64,000 nt of DNA from contig NZ_CP071636.1 in the NCBI RefSeq assembly GCF_017357385.1, positions 212,670-276,669 on the forward strand, given 5' to 3'. The notes beneath the pieces are model-generated. The model was not told the origin of the DNA. It saw nothing but the letters and a program-made list of their open reading frames with translations, and made no database searches. This document shows, piece after piece, positions 35,267 through 44,100 of the stretch; the stretch's first letter is position 1; every line of letters starts with the position of its first letter. The DNA comes from Rhizobium sp. NZLR1 (GTDB lineage Bacteria; Pseudomonadota; Alphaproteobacteria; Rhizobiales; Rhizobiaceae). Position numbers and translations under genes: made by a program.

Positions 35267-36193
35267 CTACTCTGCCCATTCCGCGTCGGCGGTGAAGGCG
35301 ATCGTCAGCCAACGGTTGGCGCTCTCGTCCCCGATCGCCTTCCCTATGTCGTCTCTCAGCGCGTCCCATTCCTCCACGGTCTTCGGAGGAAGCCCTTCGG
35401 GCACGATGAAGTAGAGTTCGATCTGCGTTGCTCGGCCGACCCGGGCCACATAGGCGCGGTGAGAAAGGAAGCCGAGGCGGCCAACCATTTCGGCGGCGAC
35501 CCGGTCGACATGCTGCTGGAGTTCGACCGGGGCAATCAGCAGAATTTCGCTCAGCGCCTTCCAGACGGTGCCGATCGGAAGCGGGATCATGACCAGGCAG
35601 ACCAACGTCAGGACAAGCGGATCCATATAGCTGGCAAGCCAAGCGGCTTGCGTCTCCTGCACGGCAATGCCGACGAGGAACGCGAGAAGCAAGGCAAACG
35701 CAATGCCGCCCGACATGATCCAGGCCTTGATGTCGAGCGAGACGAAATCGGAGTTGATCCGGCGGTTCAGCCGGATGCCGAGGACGGCCATGATCACGCA
35801 GACAAGCAGGGTCGCCGCGGAATAGGCGACCGCCATGCCGAAGCGCAGTTCATGGCCGCCGCTCAAGATGCTGATGATGGCGCTGATCAGCGCATAGACC
35901 CCGACCGTCATCAGCAGGCAGCCATTGAGCATGAGGACTATCGGCTCCAGATGCCAGAAGCCCATGGTAAAACGGTTTCGAATCCTGCCGGACCGGGTGT
36001 CGCTCTTAGTCGATCTTATGATCAGGCTCGAAACCCAGAGCGCAAGCCCGGTCATGGCTGCATCGGCGAGTGAATAGACGCCATCGAAAGCGATCGAGAA
36101 CGAGCCCGAAAGGATGCCGAAAACGACACCGAGTACGGCAACCACGATGGTCGCAGCGATCGAGATCCGCAAAAATCCCTGTTCGTTCGACAT
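35267..36193 (-). CDS. Cation diffusion facilitator (CDF) transporter
   Basis: This is 308 residues from ATG at 36193 (MSNEQGF). Six membrane helices include the metal site region SIAFDGVYSLADAAMTGLALW in helix 2 and SLDIKAWIMSGGIAFALLLAFLVG in helix 5. The C-terminal cytoplasmic domain (VDRVAAEMVGRLGFLSHRAY) is the usual CDF dimerisation fold. It exports a divalent metal such as Zn2+, Mn2+ or Fe2+ in exchange for protons. It is upstream of and co-directional with the decarboxylase operon but separated from it by the FNR box region. Confidence 0.85.
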   Translation of the reverse strand: MSNEQGFLRISIAATIVVAVLGVVFGILSGSFSIAFDGVYSLADAAMTGLALWVSSLIIRSTKSDTRSGRIRNRFTMGFWHLEPIVLMLNGCLLMTVGVYALISAIISILSGGHELRFGMAVAYSAATLLVCVIMAVLGIRLNRRINSDFVSLDIKAWIMSGGIAFALLLAFLVGIAVQETQAAWLASYMDPLVLTLVCLVMIPLPIGTVWKALSEILLIAPVELQQHVDRVAAEMVGRLGFLSHRAYVARVGRATQIELYFIVPEGLPPKTVEEWDALRDDIGKAIGDESANRWLTIAFTADAEWAE

Positions 36194-36311
36194 CGCCACC
36201 TCCCGCGCGGTCACCGGTCCGCCCATTCTAACGTCTCCGCGCTAATCTTGAAGGCATTCAGCATGGAAGATTCGGAACGATCGGCGACTTTGCATCGACC
36301 GAATTGCAGCG

Positions 36312-36420
36312 CCTAAAGCGCGTCGCATCAAACTTGATTCATGCGACGCGCTTTAGTCCTCTGTTTTTATGCATGTCGTTATCCCGGAACCGCTGCACCC
36401 TTCCGGGCGACATGCTTTAG
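36312..36420. repeat. RIME-like intergenic repeat, family A copy 1 (inverted)
   Basis: Two adjacent palindromes, GCGCGTCGCAT-N12-ATGCGACGCGC and CATGTCG-TATCCCGGAA...TTCCGGGCGACATG, are joined by a T-rich linker. The same 105-110 base unit occurs in opposite orientation at 38695 and 48441. Structure and length resemble the Rhizobium-specific intergenic mosaic element (RIME) class. Confidence 0.8.
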
Positions 36421-36490
36421 TTTGGATGGAAATCTCGCTTGTGATGGCTATTTGCGAAAGCCAGGGCAGCGGTTAGACAGCCTCATCGCC

Positions 36491-36662
36491 CAATGGCAGA
36501 AGCCTGGCAGTCTCGGCCTACTCCGCTACCGTGGTGGGAGCACGGTGGGCCAGGCTTGCGTCTTCCGCTCGGTCGAGGTGAGCCGCTATACAAACTCGCG
36601 ATCATCGTCTGGGAGATCATGGGAGGCGGTGCGACCCGCCTCGACCTGACATTCGTGGGGCA
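36491..36662 (+). pseudogene. Degenerate copy of the N-terminal part of the APC antiporter gene
   Basis: Bases 36491-36662 align with the start of the antiporter gene at about 37336-37500. The best piece reads LAIIVWEIMGGGATRLDLTF against LAIIVWILMGAGAICLGLTF in the intact gene, and the preceding DNA (GCAGAAGCCTGG, CCGTGGTGGGAG) follows the intact one with substitutions and small gaps. There is no start codon in register and nothing after about 165 bases. It looks like an eroded remnant of a tandem duplication now separated from the intact gene by a small secreted-protein gene. Confidence 0.6.
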
Positions 36663-36680
36663 CGTCAGCGCCGATAATCG

Positions 36681-37040
36681 TCATTTAGTATAAAAAGTCA
36701 TGTTGCCGTTGCGTGCCCGTGACACCCACTCGATATCGTTCGGCCCGAGCTTTTTGGTCTTGAGCTGCGCCACGAGCCATTTGTTCGACCGAATTGCGGC
36801 TCTGATAGCTGAAACGTGTTCTTCACTCCCTGGTTGTGGGTGTGAACCGGTCTCCGAAAAACCTGCGACCCTGTAGCTCACGATCGTGAATCTTTTGCCG
36901 TGATAAGCCCGCACCGCGTCAGGCAAACTCTCACTCCAGTTCATTCTTCGAAATTCGCGTCGATCCTGCTGGGCTTGTATCGGAAGGGTACCGGCGAAAG
37001 CAGTCAACGCGGCAACTCCAATGATCACGGCCATCTTCAT
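36681..37040 (-). CDS. Small exported hypothetical protein behind an FNR-like box
   Basis: This is 119 residues from ATG at 37040, which follows AGGAGTTAAAGAG. A signal peptide (MAVIIGVAALTAFAGTLPIQA) precedes a small domain with FRRMNWSESLPDAVRAYHGK, FTIVSYRVAGFSETG, and IRSNKWLVAQLKTKKLGPND-IEWVSRA. I do not recognise the family. A 9/10 match to the FNR/FixK consensus is centred 73 bases upstream, so microaerobic induction with the surrounding arginine genes is likely (inference). It is divergent from the APC antiporter. Confidence 0.75.
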   Translation of the reverse strand: MKMAVIIGVAALTAFAGTLPIQAQQDRREFRRMNWSESLPDAVRAYHGKRFTIVSYRVAGFSETGSHPQPGSEEHVSAIRAAIRSNKWLVAQLKTKKLGPNDIEWVSRARNGNMTFYTK

Positions 37041-37106
37041 CTCTTTAACTCCTGAGAACAAAATGTTCCTCGGCGCGAAAGATAGCCCATGCGCAGGAGC
37101 CGGGCA

Positions 37107-37120
37107 TTGAGTTCGATCAA
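37107..37120. promoter_or_regulatory. FNR/FixK-like box, 9 of 10 matches
   Basis: TTGAGTTCGATCAA differs from TTGAT-N4-ATCAA at one position. It lies between the divergent small exported protein (start 37040) and the APC antiporter (start 37321), at a distance fitting activation of the former and possibly the latter. Confidence 0.6.
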
Positions 37121-37320
37121 TGGTGTCCAGGCGAGAGCATGATGAATGGAAAGAGGCCATTCCCGCATGGCCACGCACACTGTTCTAGCGGCAAAGTGGA
37201 CGGTTGCAGACTACGCATTGAACCGGATTGCGGCGCCTATTGTTTGGGTGGAAGATCATGCCGAGGAACCGCTGTCCGAAAGCGCATCGGCACGGAAAGG
37301 AAGATTCTCGGGAGGTCTTC

Positions 37321-38676
37321 ATGACAACGTCGCCAAACGGCAAGAGCCTGGGGCTTGCCGCCTGCACCGCCATCGTGGTCGGAAATATGGTCGGGTCCGG
37401 GTTTTATCTTTCCCCGGCTGCCGTCGCGCCCTATGGCAATCTGGCGATCATCGTGTGGATCCTTATGGGTGCCGGTGCGATCTGCCTCGGTCTCACCTTC
37501 GCGCGTCTTGCAAGCCTTGTGCCCGCCGTCGGAGGACCCTACGCCTATACGAGAATCGCCTACGGCGATTTCGCAGGCTTTTTGATCGCCTGGGGTTACT
37601 GGATCTCCATCTGGACATCGCTGCCCGTCATCGCCATTGCCTTTACCGGAGTGATGGTCGATCTCTTCCCTGCCCTTGGCAATCGCTTCGCCGCGACCGT
37701 GCTGACCCTCGGTGTGATCTGGGCGATCGTGCTCGTCAATCTTCGCGGCGTTCATGCAGCCGGCCTCTTCGCGCAGGTTACCACCTATGCCAAGCTGCTC
37801 CCGTTCGGTGCGGTCGCCATTATCGGTCTTCTCTATATCGATCCGTCGCATTTCTCCGAATTCAATCCGAGCGGCCAGCCGCTGCTGCAATCGGTCGCGA
37901 CGCTGGCGCCACTGACGATGTTTGCCTATCTCGGGCTGGAATCGGCGACCGTTCCTGCCGGTGATGTCGAGAACGCCGAGCGCACCATTCCCCGGTCGAC
38001 GGTGATCGGGATCTCGATCGCCGCCACTCTTTACGTGCTTGGCACCATCGTGGTGATGGGCCTCGTCCCGCGCGAGCAGCTTGTTCATTCGGTAGCACCC
38101 TTCTCCCAGGCCGCCGGGATCATGTGGGGGCGCACCGGCGAACTGGCGATCTCTATCGCGGTCCTGATCTCCTCGATCGGAGCGCTCAACGGCTGGACCC
38201 TGCTGATGGGCCAGGTTCCGATGGCGGCTGCCCGCGACGGGCTGTTTCCGCCGCTTTTCGCGCGGCTCTCGCCGCGCGGCGTGCCGGCATGGGGCATGGT
38301 CATTTCAGCCTCGTTTGCAACGCTTCTGGTGCTGGTTCAAGCGATCGGCTCCGAAGGCTTTGCCGCCGTCTATCGGCTGATGGTCGGGCTGAGCACGATG
38401 ACCGCCGTCGTTCCCTACGCCTTCTGTTCGCTGGCCAGAACCCTTGTGGCAGGCGTGACGCACGGGCACATGCCAAAGGTCAGCACGATCGAGCTCATCG
38501 CCTTTCTCTTTGCGATCTTCACTCTCTATGGCTCCGGCGCCGAGCCGGTGCTTTATGGCCTGGTCCTGCTGATGCTCGGCATCCCCGTCTATGTCTGGCA
38601 AAGGCGAAATGCAGCTGGTGCGAGAGACAAAGAGACGGCTCCGAGTGCAGCAACGCACCCGGCGCTCTCGCGATAA
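37321..38676 (+). CDS. APC-family amino-acid antiporter, probable arginine/ornithine exchanger
   Basis: This is 451 residues from ATG at 37321 behind GGGAGG. Twelve helices carry GNMVGSGFYLSPAAVAPYG (substrate-binding helix 1), FARLASLVPAVGGPYAYTRIAYGDF, LTMFAYLGLESATVPAGDVENAERTIPRS and NGWTLLMGQVPMAAARDGLFPP. These place it near the AdiC/PotE/CadB group. It faces the arcABC operon end to end, so exchange of arginine for ornithine, the ArcD role, is inferred, although the classical ArcD belongs to a different branch. An eroded partial duplicate of its 5' end lies 0.8 kb upstream. Confidence 0.85.
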   Translation: MTTSPNGKSLGLAACTAIVVGNMVGSGFYLSPAAVAPYGNLAIIVWILMGAGAICLGLTFARLASLVPAVGGPYAYTRIAYGDFAGFLIAWGYWISIWTSLPVIAIAFTGVMVDLFPALGNRFAATVLTLGVIWAIVLVNLRGVHAAGLFAQVTTYAKLLPFGAVAIIGLLYIDPSHFSEFNPSGQPLLQSVATLAPLTMFAYLGLESATVPAGDVENAERTIPRSTVIGISIAATLYVLGTIVVMGLVPREQLVHSVAPFSQAAGIMWGRTGELAISIAVLISSIGALNGWTLLMGQVPMAAARDGLFPPLFARLSPRGVPAWGMVISASFATLLVLVQAIGSEGFAAVYRLMVGLSTMTAVVPYAFCSLARTLVAGVTHGHMPKVSTIELIAFLFAIFTLYGSGAEPVLYGLVLLMLGIPVYVWQRRNAAGARDKETAPSAATHPALSR

Positions 38677-38694
38677 GTTGTCATGAAAGATCAA

Positions 38695-38796
38695 TGCATG
38701 TCGCCCGGAAGTGTGCAGCGGTTTCGGGATAATGACCATGCATAAGAACAAAAAGCTAAAGCGCGTATCAATCAGATTTGATGCGACGCGCTTCAG
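38695..38796. repeat. RIME-like intergenic repeat, family A copy 2
   Basis: ATGTCGCCCGGAAGTGTGCAGCGG, an imperfect inverted partner ending GACCATGCAT, a linker, then GCGCGTATCA...TGATGCGACGCGC. It occupies the space between the converging APC antiporter and arcC genes; the arcC stop codon (38793-38795) is inside its outer end. It could serve as a bidirectional terminator-like structure. Confidence 0.8.
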
Positions 38797-39728
38797 TGCC
38801 AGCTCAGGCAATCAAAGCCGCTATTGATGATCGTCCCGCGCTCGCCGCGCACCATTCCGGCAATATCGGCAAGCGAGCCAATTGCCGCCGTCCCGCCCGC
38901 TGTGCGCGCAAAATGGCAGGCGGCTTCGACCTTGGGACCCATCGATCCAGCCGGGAAGGAGAATTGCTTGAAATCATCGGGGCGGGCGCAATGGATCGCC
39001 TTCTCTGACGGTTTGCCCCAGTCGGTGCAGACGGCCTGAGCATCGGTCGCCATGATCAGAAGATCGGCGGAGAGCTCGCGCGCCAGAAGCTCCGAGCATA
39101 GATCCTTGTCGATCACCGCCTCGACACCGATCAGCTTCCGGTCACTCCCTTTTTCGTACATCGTCGGGATGCCGCCGCCGCCGGCGCAGATAACGATCGT
39201 GCGCTGTTCCAGCAGCCAGCGGACTGGACGAATTTCGAAGATGCGCATGGGCGCCGGCGAGGCAACGACACGCCGCCACTTTTCCCCATCCTGCTTGAAG
39301 ACCCAGGCCTTTTCGGCGTGCAGCCGGTCCGCTTCCGCCTTCTCATAAACAGGACCGACGAATTTGGTCGGGTTCTGGAAGCCCGGATCGGCGGCATCGA
39401 CTTCTACCATGGTCAGCAGCGTTGCCAGAGGCTGCTCGAACGGCAGCAGGTTGCCGAGTTCCTGCTCCAGCATGTAACCGATCATGCCCTCGGTTTCAGC
39501 GCCGAGAACATCGAGCGGATAGGCTTCCTCCGGTTTATAGGCCGCGCCCTGAAGCGCAAGTAGCCCCACCTGCGGGCCATTTCCGTGCGTTATGACGATC
39601 TCATGCTCGCCCGCCAACGGCGCAATCGCATGAGCCGCGGTCCGCGCATTCCGTCTCTGGGCATCGGCAGTCATGGGTTCCCCACGCCGGAGAAGCGCAT
39701 TGCCGCCTAGCGCTATAACGATCCGCAT
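38793..39728 (-). CDS. arcC: Carbamate kinase
   Basis: This is 311 residues. It converts carbamoyl phosphate and ADP to ATP, CO2 and ammonia, the ATP-yielding last step of the arginine deiminase pathway. Visible family features: [19 protein letters not shown] at the N-terminus, [61 protein letters not shown] and [17 protein letters not shown]. It starts 1 base after the arcB stop. The stop codon lies in the end of a RIME-like repeat, so the last few residues may be element-derived. Confidence 0.95.
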   Translation of the reverse strand: MRIVIALGGNALLRRGEPMTADAQRRNARTAAHAIAPLAGEHEIVITHGNGPQVGLLALQGAAYKPEEAYPLDVLGAETEGMIGYMLEQELGNLLPFEQPLATLLTMVEVDAADPGFQNPTKFVGPVYEKAEADRLHAEKAWVFKQDGEKWRRVVASPAPMRIFEIRPVRWLLEQRTIVICAGGGGIPTMYEKGSDRKLIGVEAVIDKDLCSELLARELSADLLIMATDAQAVCTDWGKPSEKAIHCARPDDFKQFSFPAGSMGPKVEAACHFARTAGGTAAIGSLADIAGMVRGERGTIINSGFDCLSWH

Positions 39729-39729
39729 C

Positions 39730-40734
39730 CTAATCTCCCAAGGTAGCGACAAGCAGGGCCTTGATCGTGTGCAGGCGATTTTCCGCCTGCTCGAAGGCGA
39801 CATTGGCCTCGGACTCGAAGACGTCGTCGGTGACCTCAAGGCCGTTGCTCATGCCGTAATCTTCCGCGATCTGCTTGCCCAATACCGTCTCGGTGTCGTG
39901 GAAAGCCGGCAGGCAATGCATGAATTTGGTCTGACGATTTCCGGTTGCCTTCATCAAGGCTTCGTTGACCTGATAGGGCGTTAGCAGCTTGATGCGTTCG
40001 CGCCACACATCCTTCGGCTCACCCATCGAGACCCAGACGTCGGTGTGAACGAAGTCGACCCCCCGGACCGCCTCATTGGGATCATCAGTGACCAGCAGGC
40101 GCGCACCGGACTTCTGCTGCAGGTCCTTGGCGATCGTCATGTACTCGTCGGAGGGCCAGAGCGACTTGGGGCCGCAAATGCGCACATCCATGCCCAGTAG
40201 GCAGCCGATGATAAGAAGCGAGTGCCCCATGTTCGAACGCGTGTCGCCCACATAGGCATATTTGATGTCGGCGATCGGCTTGTCGCTGTGCTCGCGCATC
40301 GTCATCACGTCGGCGATCATCTGCGTCGGATGATATTCGTCCGTCAGGCCGTTATAGACCGGCACGCCGGCGTAGCGCGCAAGCGTCTCCACGCCGTGCT
40401 GGGCGGATCCGCGATATTCGATCGCGTCATACATGCGGCCAAGGACACGCGCCGTGTCCTTGAAGGATTCCTTGTGGCCGATCTGCGAGCCGGATGGATC
40501 GAGATAGGTCACGTTGGCGCCCTGGTCCGAGCAGGCGACCTCGAAGGCGCATCTTGTCCGCGTCGAGGTCTTCTCGAAGATTAGGCAGATCTCCTTGCCC
40601 TTGAGGTGCTGCTGTTCGGTGCGGGCATATTTGGCACGCTTGAGATCGCGGGCGAGATCGAGGAGGTAGCGGAATTCGCGTGGCGTATAGTCCTGCACGG
40701 TCAAAAGCGAGCGATTGCGCAGATTGAAGCTCAT
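39730..40734 (-). CDS. arcB: Ornithine carbamoyltransferase (catabolic)
   Basis: This is 334 residues. It cleaves citrulline with phosphate to ornithine and carbamoyl phosphate. The carbamoyl-phosphate motif [14 protein letters not shown] and the ornithine-side HCLPAFHD motif are present, as are [15 protein letters not shown] and [11 protein letters not shown]. The length of about 335 residues and the arrangement between arcA and arcC support the catabolic rather than anabolic (about 305 residues) enzyme. It starts 37 bases after arcA. Confidence 0.95.
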   Translation of the reverse strand: MSFNLRNRSLLTVQDYTPREFRYLLDLARDLKRAKYARTEQQHLKGKEICLIFEKTSTRTRCAFEVACSDQGANVTYLDPSGSQIGHKESFKDTARVLGRMYDAIEYRGSAQHGVETLARYAGVPVYNGLTDEYHPTQMIADVMTMREHSDKPIADIKYAYVGDTRSNMGHSLLIIGCLLGMDVRICGPKSLWPSDEYMTIAKDLQQKSGARLLVTDDPNEAVRGVDFVHTDVWVSMGEPKDVWRERIKLLTPYQVNEALMKATGNRQTKFMHCLPAFHDTETVLGKQIAEDYGMSNGLEVTDDVFESEANVAFEQAENRLHTIKALLVATLGD

Positions 40735-40771
40735 TGTCTTGCTCCGTCGGTGTGTTTCATGGGTGAAAACG

Positions 40772-42001
40772 TCAGTATGCAGGCTCGCGCCAGATGGGGC
40801 ATGTCATGCAATGCCCTCCACCACGACCACGGCCGAGTTCGGAGCCACGGATGGTAATGACCTCGATCCCTGCCTTACGCAGAAGTGTGTTCGTGTAGGT
40901 ATTGCGGTCGTAGGCGACGACGACGCCGGGCTCGAGTGCGACGACATTGTTGCCGTCGTCCCATTGTTCGCGCTCCGCCTGGTAGGAATTGCCGCCGGTT
41001 TCCACGATGCGCAGTTTCGGCAACTCGAGCGCCTCGCTGACAACATCGAGCATCGACTGACTTTCGGGGTGAATCTCGAATGTTCCGTCGTCATCCCTGG
41101 GGTACATGCTGTAGCAGCGGATCTGGTCGACGACCTCGGCAAACAGCGTGACGACATCGCGATCGCAAAAGCTGAAAACGGTGTCGAGGTGCATTGCCGC
41201 GCGGCTCTTCGGCATCAGACAGCCGATCACCCTCTTGGCCGCCTTGCTCCTGAACAGGGCCTGCGCCACCTGGCCAACGGCCTGGTAAGTCGTGCGCTCA
41301 CCCATGCCGATCAGGACCGTGCCGTTGCCGATCGGCATGACATCGCCGCCCTCCATCGAGGCATTGGCGAACTGATTGTCTGAATCGCCCCACCAGATCC
41401 GGAAATCGCCACCCAGAAAGATCGGATGAAACTTATAGATCGCCCGCTGGATCAGTGTCTCTGCGCGTCTCGCCGGCCAGAACATCGGGTTGCAGGTCAC
41501 GCCGCCGTAAATCCAGCAGGAGGGGTCGCGCTGAAACAGCGTGTTCGGGATCGGCGGAATGACGAAATCCGTTTCCGGCAAGGCACTGAGCATCAGCGAC
41601 TTGGCCTTGACTTCCGGCAGATCGGAGATCGCGATGCCGCCGATCATGAACGCGGCGAGCTGTGTGGCCGGCATCTCGTCAAGCCATGGCCGCATCGCCT
41701 CGGCAATCTGCGAGCCGAGTACATTCGGAGTGATGCGTCGGTCCAATATGAAGTCACGTGCCTGCTTGTTGGTCAGCGCCTGGCCAAGCAAGTCGTGGAG
41801 TTCGAGAACTTCTACGCCTCTTTCCTGCATCTTCAGCACGAAATCGAAGTGATCTTTCTGAGCCTCATGCACCCATAGGACATCGTCAAAAAGCAGGTCA
41901 TGGCAGTTGGCAGGCGTCAGGCGCTGATGCGCCAGAGACGGTTTGCAAACCATGACAGTTCTGAGCTTTCCAACCTCCGAGTGAACGCCGAAACCACGCA
42001 T
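40772..42001 (-). CDS. arcA: Arginine deiminase
   Basis: This is 409 residues from ATG at 42001 behind AGGGAGGGCCAC. It hydrolyses arginine to citrulline and ammonia in the cytoplasm, first step of the ADI pathway. Catalytic elements are visible: [37 protein letters not shown] and the nucleophile in GGGHCMTCP (Cys398). It heads arcABC on the minus strand; the ammonia released counteracts acidity and the pathway yields ATP without oxygen. A partial FNR-like site lies about 90 bases upstream. Confidence 0.96.
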   Translation of the reverse strand: MRGFGVHSEVGKLRTVMVCKPSLAHQRLTPANCHDLLFDDVLWVHEAQKDHFDFVLKMQERGVEVLELHDLLGQALTNKQARDFILDRRITPNVLGSQIAEAMRPWLDEMPATQLAAFMIGGIAISDLPEVKAKSLMLSALPETDFVIPPIPNTLFQRDPSCWIYGGVTCNPMFWPARRAETLIQRAIYKFHPIFLGGDFRIWWGDSDNQFANASMEGGDVMPIGNGTVLIGMGERTTYQAVGQVAQALFRSKAAKRVIGCLMPKSRAAMHLDTVFSFCDRDVVTLFAEVVDQIRCYSMYPRDDDGTFEIHPESQSMLDVVSEALELPKLRIVETGGNSYQAEREQWDDGNNVVALEPGVVVAYDRNTYTNTLLRKAGIEVITIRGSELGRGRGGGHCMTCPIWREPAY

Positions 42002-42085
42002 GTGGCCCTCCCTGCAGCTTTTTGGATCGCGGCGCCGCCGCTGGTTATTGGCCATCACACTATTTGGGCCGGCTCGGTCATGTCA

Positions 42086-42099
42086 TTGATCGCAGACAA
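42086..42099. promoter_or_regulatory. Weak FNR/FixK-like site upstream of arcA
   Basis: TTGATCGCAGACAA keeps one perfect half-site (TTGAT) and three of five bases of the other (8/10). It is centred about 91 bases before the arcA ATG. Position fits, but the match alone is weak. Confidence 0.35.
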
Positions 42100-42147
42100 T
42101 CGGTAACGCAGTATGTGGTGGGTGAAGCCAAGGGAATGCGGTCGCAT

Positions 42148-42354
42148 TCACTGGAGGCCCGAAACGACACATCGATAGATTTGCCATACCCGCCAATGGG
42201 TGGGGTGAACGTCGAGCACTTCACCCGTCATGGCATTGATCCAGCCACCGGGGAGACGCTGGCAAGGAAAAACCAGCGCATGAACGCCGTCATCGTCGAT
42301 GACAGCGAGCTCTATATCAAGTTCGAACGGAGCTTCGACAGGCAACCGCCACAT
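42148..42354 (-). CDS. Small hypothetical protein, 68 aa
   Basis: ATG at 42354 follows GGGGGAGGG. The protein (WRLPVEAPFELDIELAVID, HALVFPCQRLPGGWINAM, PTHWRVW) reads as a compact beta-rich domain without signal or membrane segment. I do not recognise a named family. It is upstream of arcA on the same strand (about 150 bases) and may be expressed separately. Confidence 0.6.
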   Translation of the reverse strand: MWRLPVEAPFELDIELAVIDDDGVHALVFPCQRLPGGWINAMTGEVLDVHPTHWRVWQIYRCVVSGLQ

Positions 42355-42852
42355 CGCCGCGCCCTCCCCCAACGATTCATCGGGTTGACCGGATGCGAGG
42401 TGTCATTCAGGCACGCTATTCCACCGGCATGCCTTGCCTCGATCAGCTGCCTATGGCCATCGAATGAACCCGCTATGCGCTGGCATTGCGATAAGACAGC
42501 AATCACGCGCCTTGTGTGCGGAGATAGATCCGACCGGCTTTTGGCATCGCTCATTCGAGTAAAAGATCAGGTTGCCATCAGGACAAACGTTCTGATCATT
42601 CAACTCCCTCACATGGCCACGTAGCCTTTGCTTCTCACAATAATAGAACAATGAAGCGGACGCATTGAGCCGAATCAATAGGGTCATGGCGAGCGCTAAC
42701 GACAGGATCGCGTCAAAAGCCCCAAGGAAGAACAATAGAGGCTACGCGATCCTACACCGGTTCCTCATCCAAAGATGGTAGTATTACGCCATCGGTCGAG
42801 AAGAACGACGGTCCCAAGGGCCAATGCGTCTCAAAGGGCGGAGGAGACCATC
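42355..42852. other. Intergenic region with one FNR-like box
   Basis: About 500 bases between the 68-residue gene and the FixL-like kinase. A site TTGAGCCGAATCAA is at 42665. A minus-strand stretch near 42590-42560 has GGGAGTTGA-ATG opening MIRTFVLMAT followed immediately by a stop, which may be the start of an eroded exported protein. Nothing else is recognised. Confidence 0.45.
42665..42678. promoter_or_regulatory. FNR/FixK-like box upstream of the FixL-like kinase, 9 of 10
   Basis: TTGAGCCGAATCAA differs from the consensus in one base, with the same substitution as the box at 37107. It is centred about 181 bases before the kinase start, so activation would need a long leader; it could also serve a lost minus-strand gene. 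Confidence 0.5.
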
Positions 42853-44100
42853 ATGTCCATCAAGATGGAGGCACCGCATGTCGTTGCCGAAACCAGTGCC
42901 GCCGCCGCGATTGTGGTGGGTCAAGCATGGTCCTTGACGCCGCAACTGCCACACCCCGAGCCGGTGGGCGCTTTGACCGAAGAAGAAGACGGGCTGCGGA
43001 TGGATTGGATCCGGCAACTCCACGAAGACATGCCGGATGCGGTGTTTTTCATCAGCCATCTCCACGAAATTTCAGCTTGCAACAGGGCTGCGGTCGCATT
43101 GTTCGGCTACGAAGAGCGCGAGTTGATTGGCCGCAAGATCGATTTTGTCTGGCGTGCGACACCGAATGTTCAACTCAAGGGACGATGGGGAGACCGCGGC
43201 GCAGTGCGTGCCGGCTTGGCGATCACCAAGAGCGGAGCCCAATTCCCGACTGCCTTGACCATCGTCAGAAAGCACGGCGAAAAAGGCTTCTTCACCGCGG
43301 CGATTTTCGAGGACTATCAAACCGAGAGCGAGACTTTGCTGCAAGTTCAGGAGCTTCAGCACGAGGTTGCCCGCCTTGCAAGAGTGATTGAATTGGGAGA
43401 GATGGCATCCACCCTTGCGCATGAACTTTCCCAGCCACTGTCGTCCATCGCAGCTTATTCCCAAGGCTGCGGCCGCCTCGCCACGGATGGCCCCCGGCGC
43501 GACGAAGAACTCCGTGAAGCACTGTTGGAAATCACACAGAATGCGCTCTGGGCAGGTAGTCTTGTCCAGAACATAAGAGAATTCGCCGTGCGCGGCACCT
43601 CCGAGCGGAAACCGCAGGAGATGCACGAACTGATCCATCGGGCGATAAGACTCGCGCTTATGGGGTCGCGGCGAAAAGACCTTCATACGAACTTCCAACT
43701 CAAGGCAGCGCGGGACGTCGTTCTCGCAGACAGCGTTCAGGTGGTGCAAGTGCTCACAAACCTCCTCCGCAACGCTTTGGAGGCGACGGAGTGTGCCGAG
43801 CAGCCCTCTATCGGGATCCGGACGACAGTAGAGAACTTCTCGTCTCTCGTCGTTGAAGTGTCCGACAACGGCTGTGGGATTGCAGCCGAGATGGAAGAGA
43901 CGTTGTTTCGCCCCTTCGTGAGCGGCAAGCCACATGGCCTCGGTATGGGCCTGGCATTGTGCAAGCGCATTGTTGAAGCGCATGGGGGCCGCATAAGCGC
44001 ACACAAAGGAAGAGAGAGCGGTTCGATCTTCTCGTTCTCAATTCCGCTGGTGGAGACCAAGACAGATGGCGAACGACCTTACGATCCATCTCGTCGATGA
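42853..44100 (+). CDS. FixL-like PAS sensor histidine kinase
   Basis: This is 415 residues from ATG at 42853 behind GGAGGAGACC. A PAS domain (about residues 52-155: DAVFFISHLHEISACNRAAVALFGYEERELIGR) is followed by a short coil and a FixL-type kinase: phosphoacceptor His190 in STLAHELSQPLSS, N-box LTNLLRNALEA, G1/F boxes DNGCGIAAEMEETLFRPF and HGLGMGLALCKRIVEAHGG. There are no membrane segments. The haem-ligand histidine region of true FixL is not seen (TPNVQLKGRWGDRG occupies it), so oxygen may not be sensed by haem. It overlaps the FixJ-like gene by 35 bases. Confidence 0.88.
   Translation: MSIKMEAPHVVAETSAAAAIVVGQAWSLTPQLPHPEPVGALTEEEDGLRMDWIRQLHEDMPDAVFFISHLHEISACNRAAVALFGYEERELIGRKIDFVWRATPNVQLKGRWGDRGAVRAGLAITKSGAQFPTALTIVRKHGEKGFFTAAIFEDYQTESETLLQVQELQHEVARLARVIELGEMASTLAHELSQPLSSIAAYSQGCGRLATDGPRRDEELREALLEITQNALWAGSLVQNIREFAVRGTSERKPQEMHELIHRAIRLALMGSRRKDLHTNFQLKAARDVVLADSVQVVQVLTNLLRNALEATECAEQPSIGIRTTVENFSSLVVEVSDNGCGIAAEMEETLFRPFVSGKPHGLGMGLALCKRIVEAHGGRISAHKGRESGSIFSFSIPLVETKTDGERPYDPSRR

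Noticed and set aside
42451..42735. 94-codon minus-strand frame near the FNR-like box at 42665
   Set aside because: Cysteine-rich irregular composition, no binding site, and the box lies inside it; not credible as a gene.
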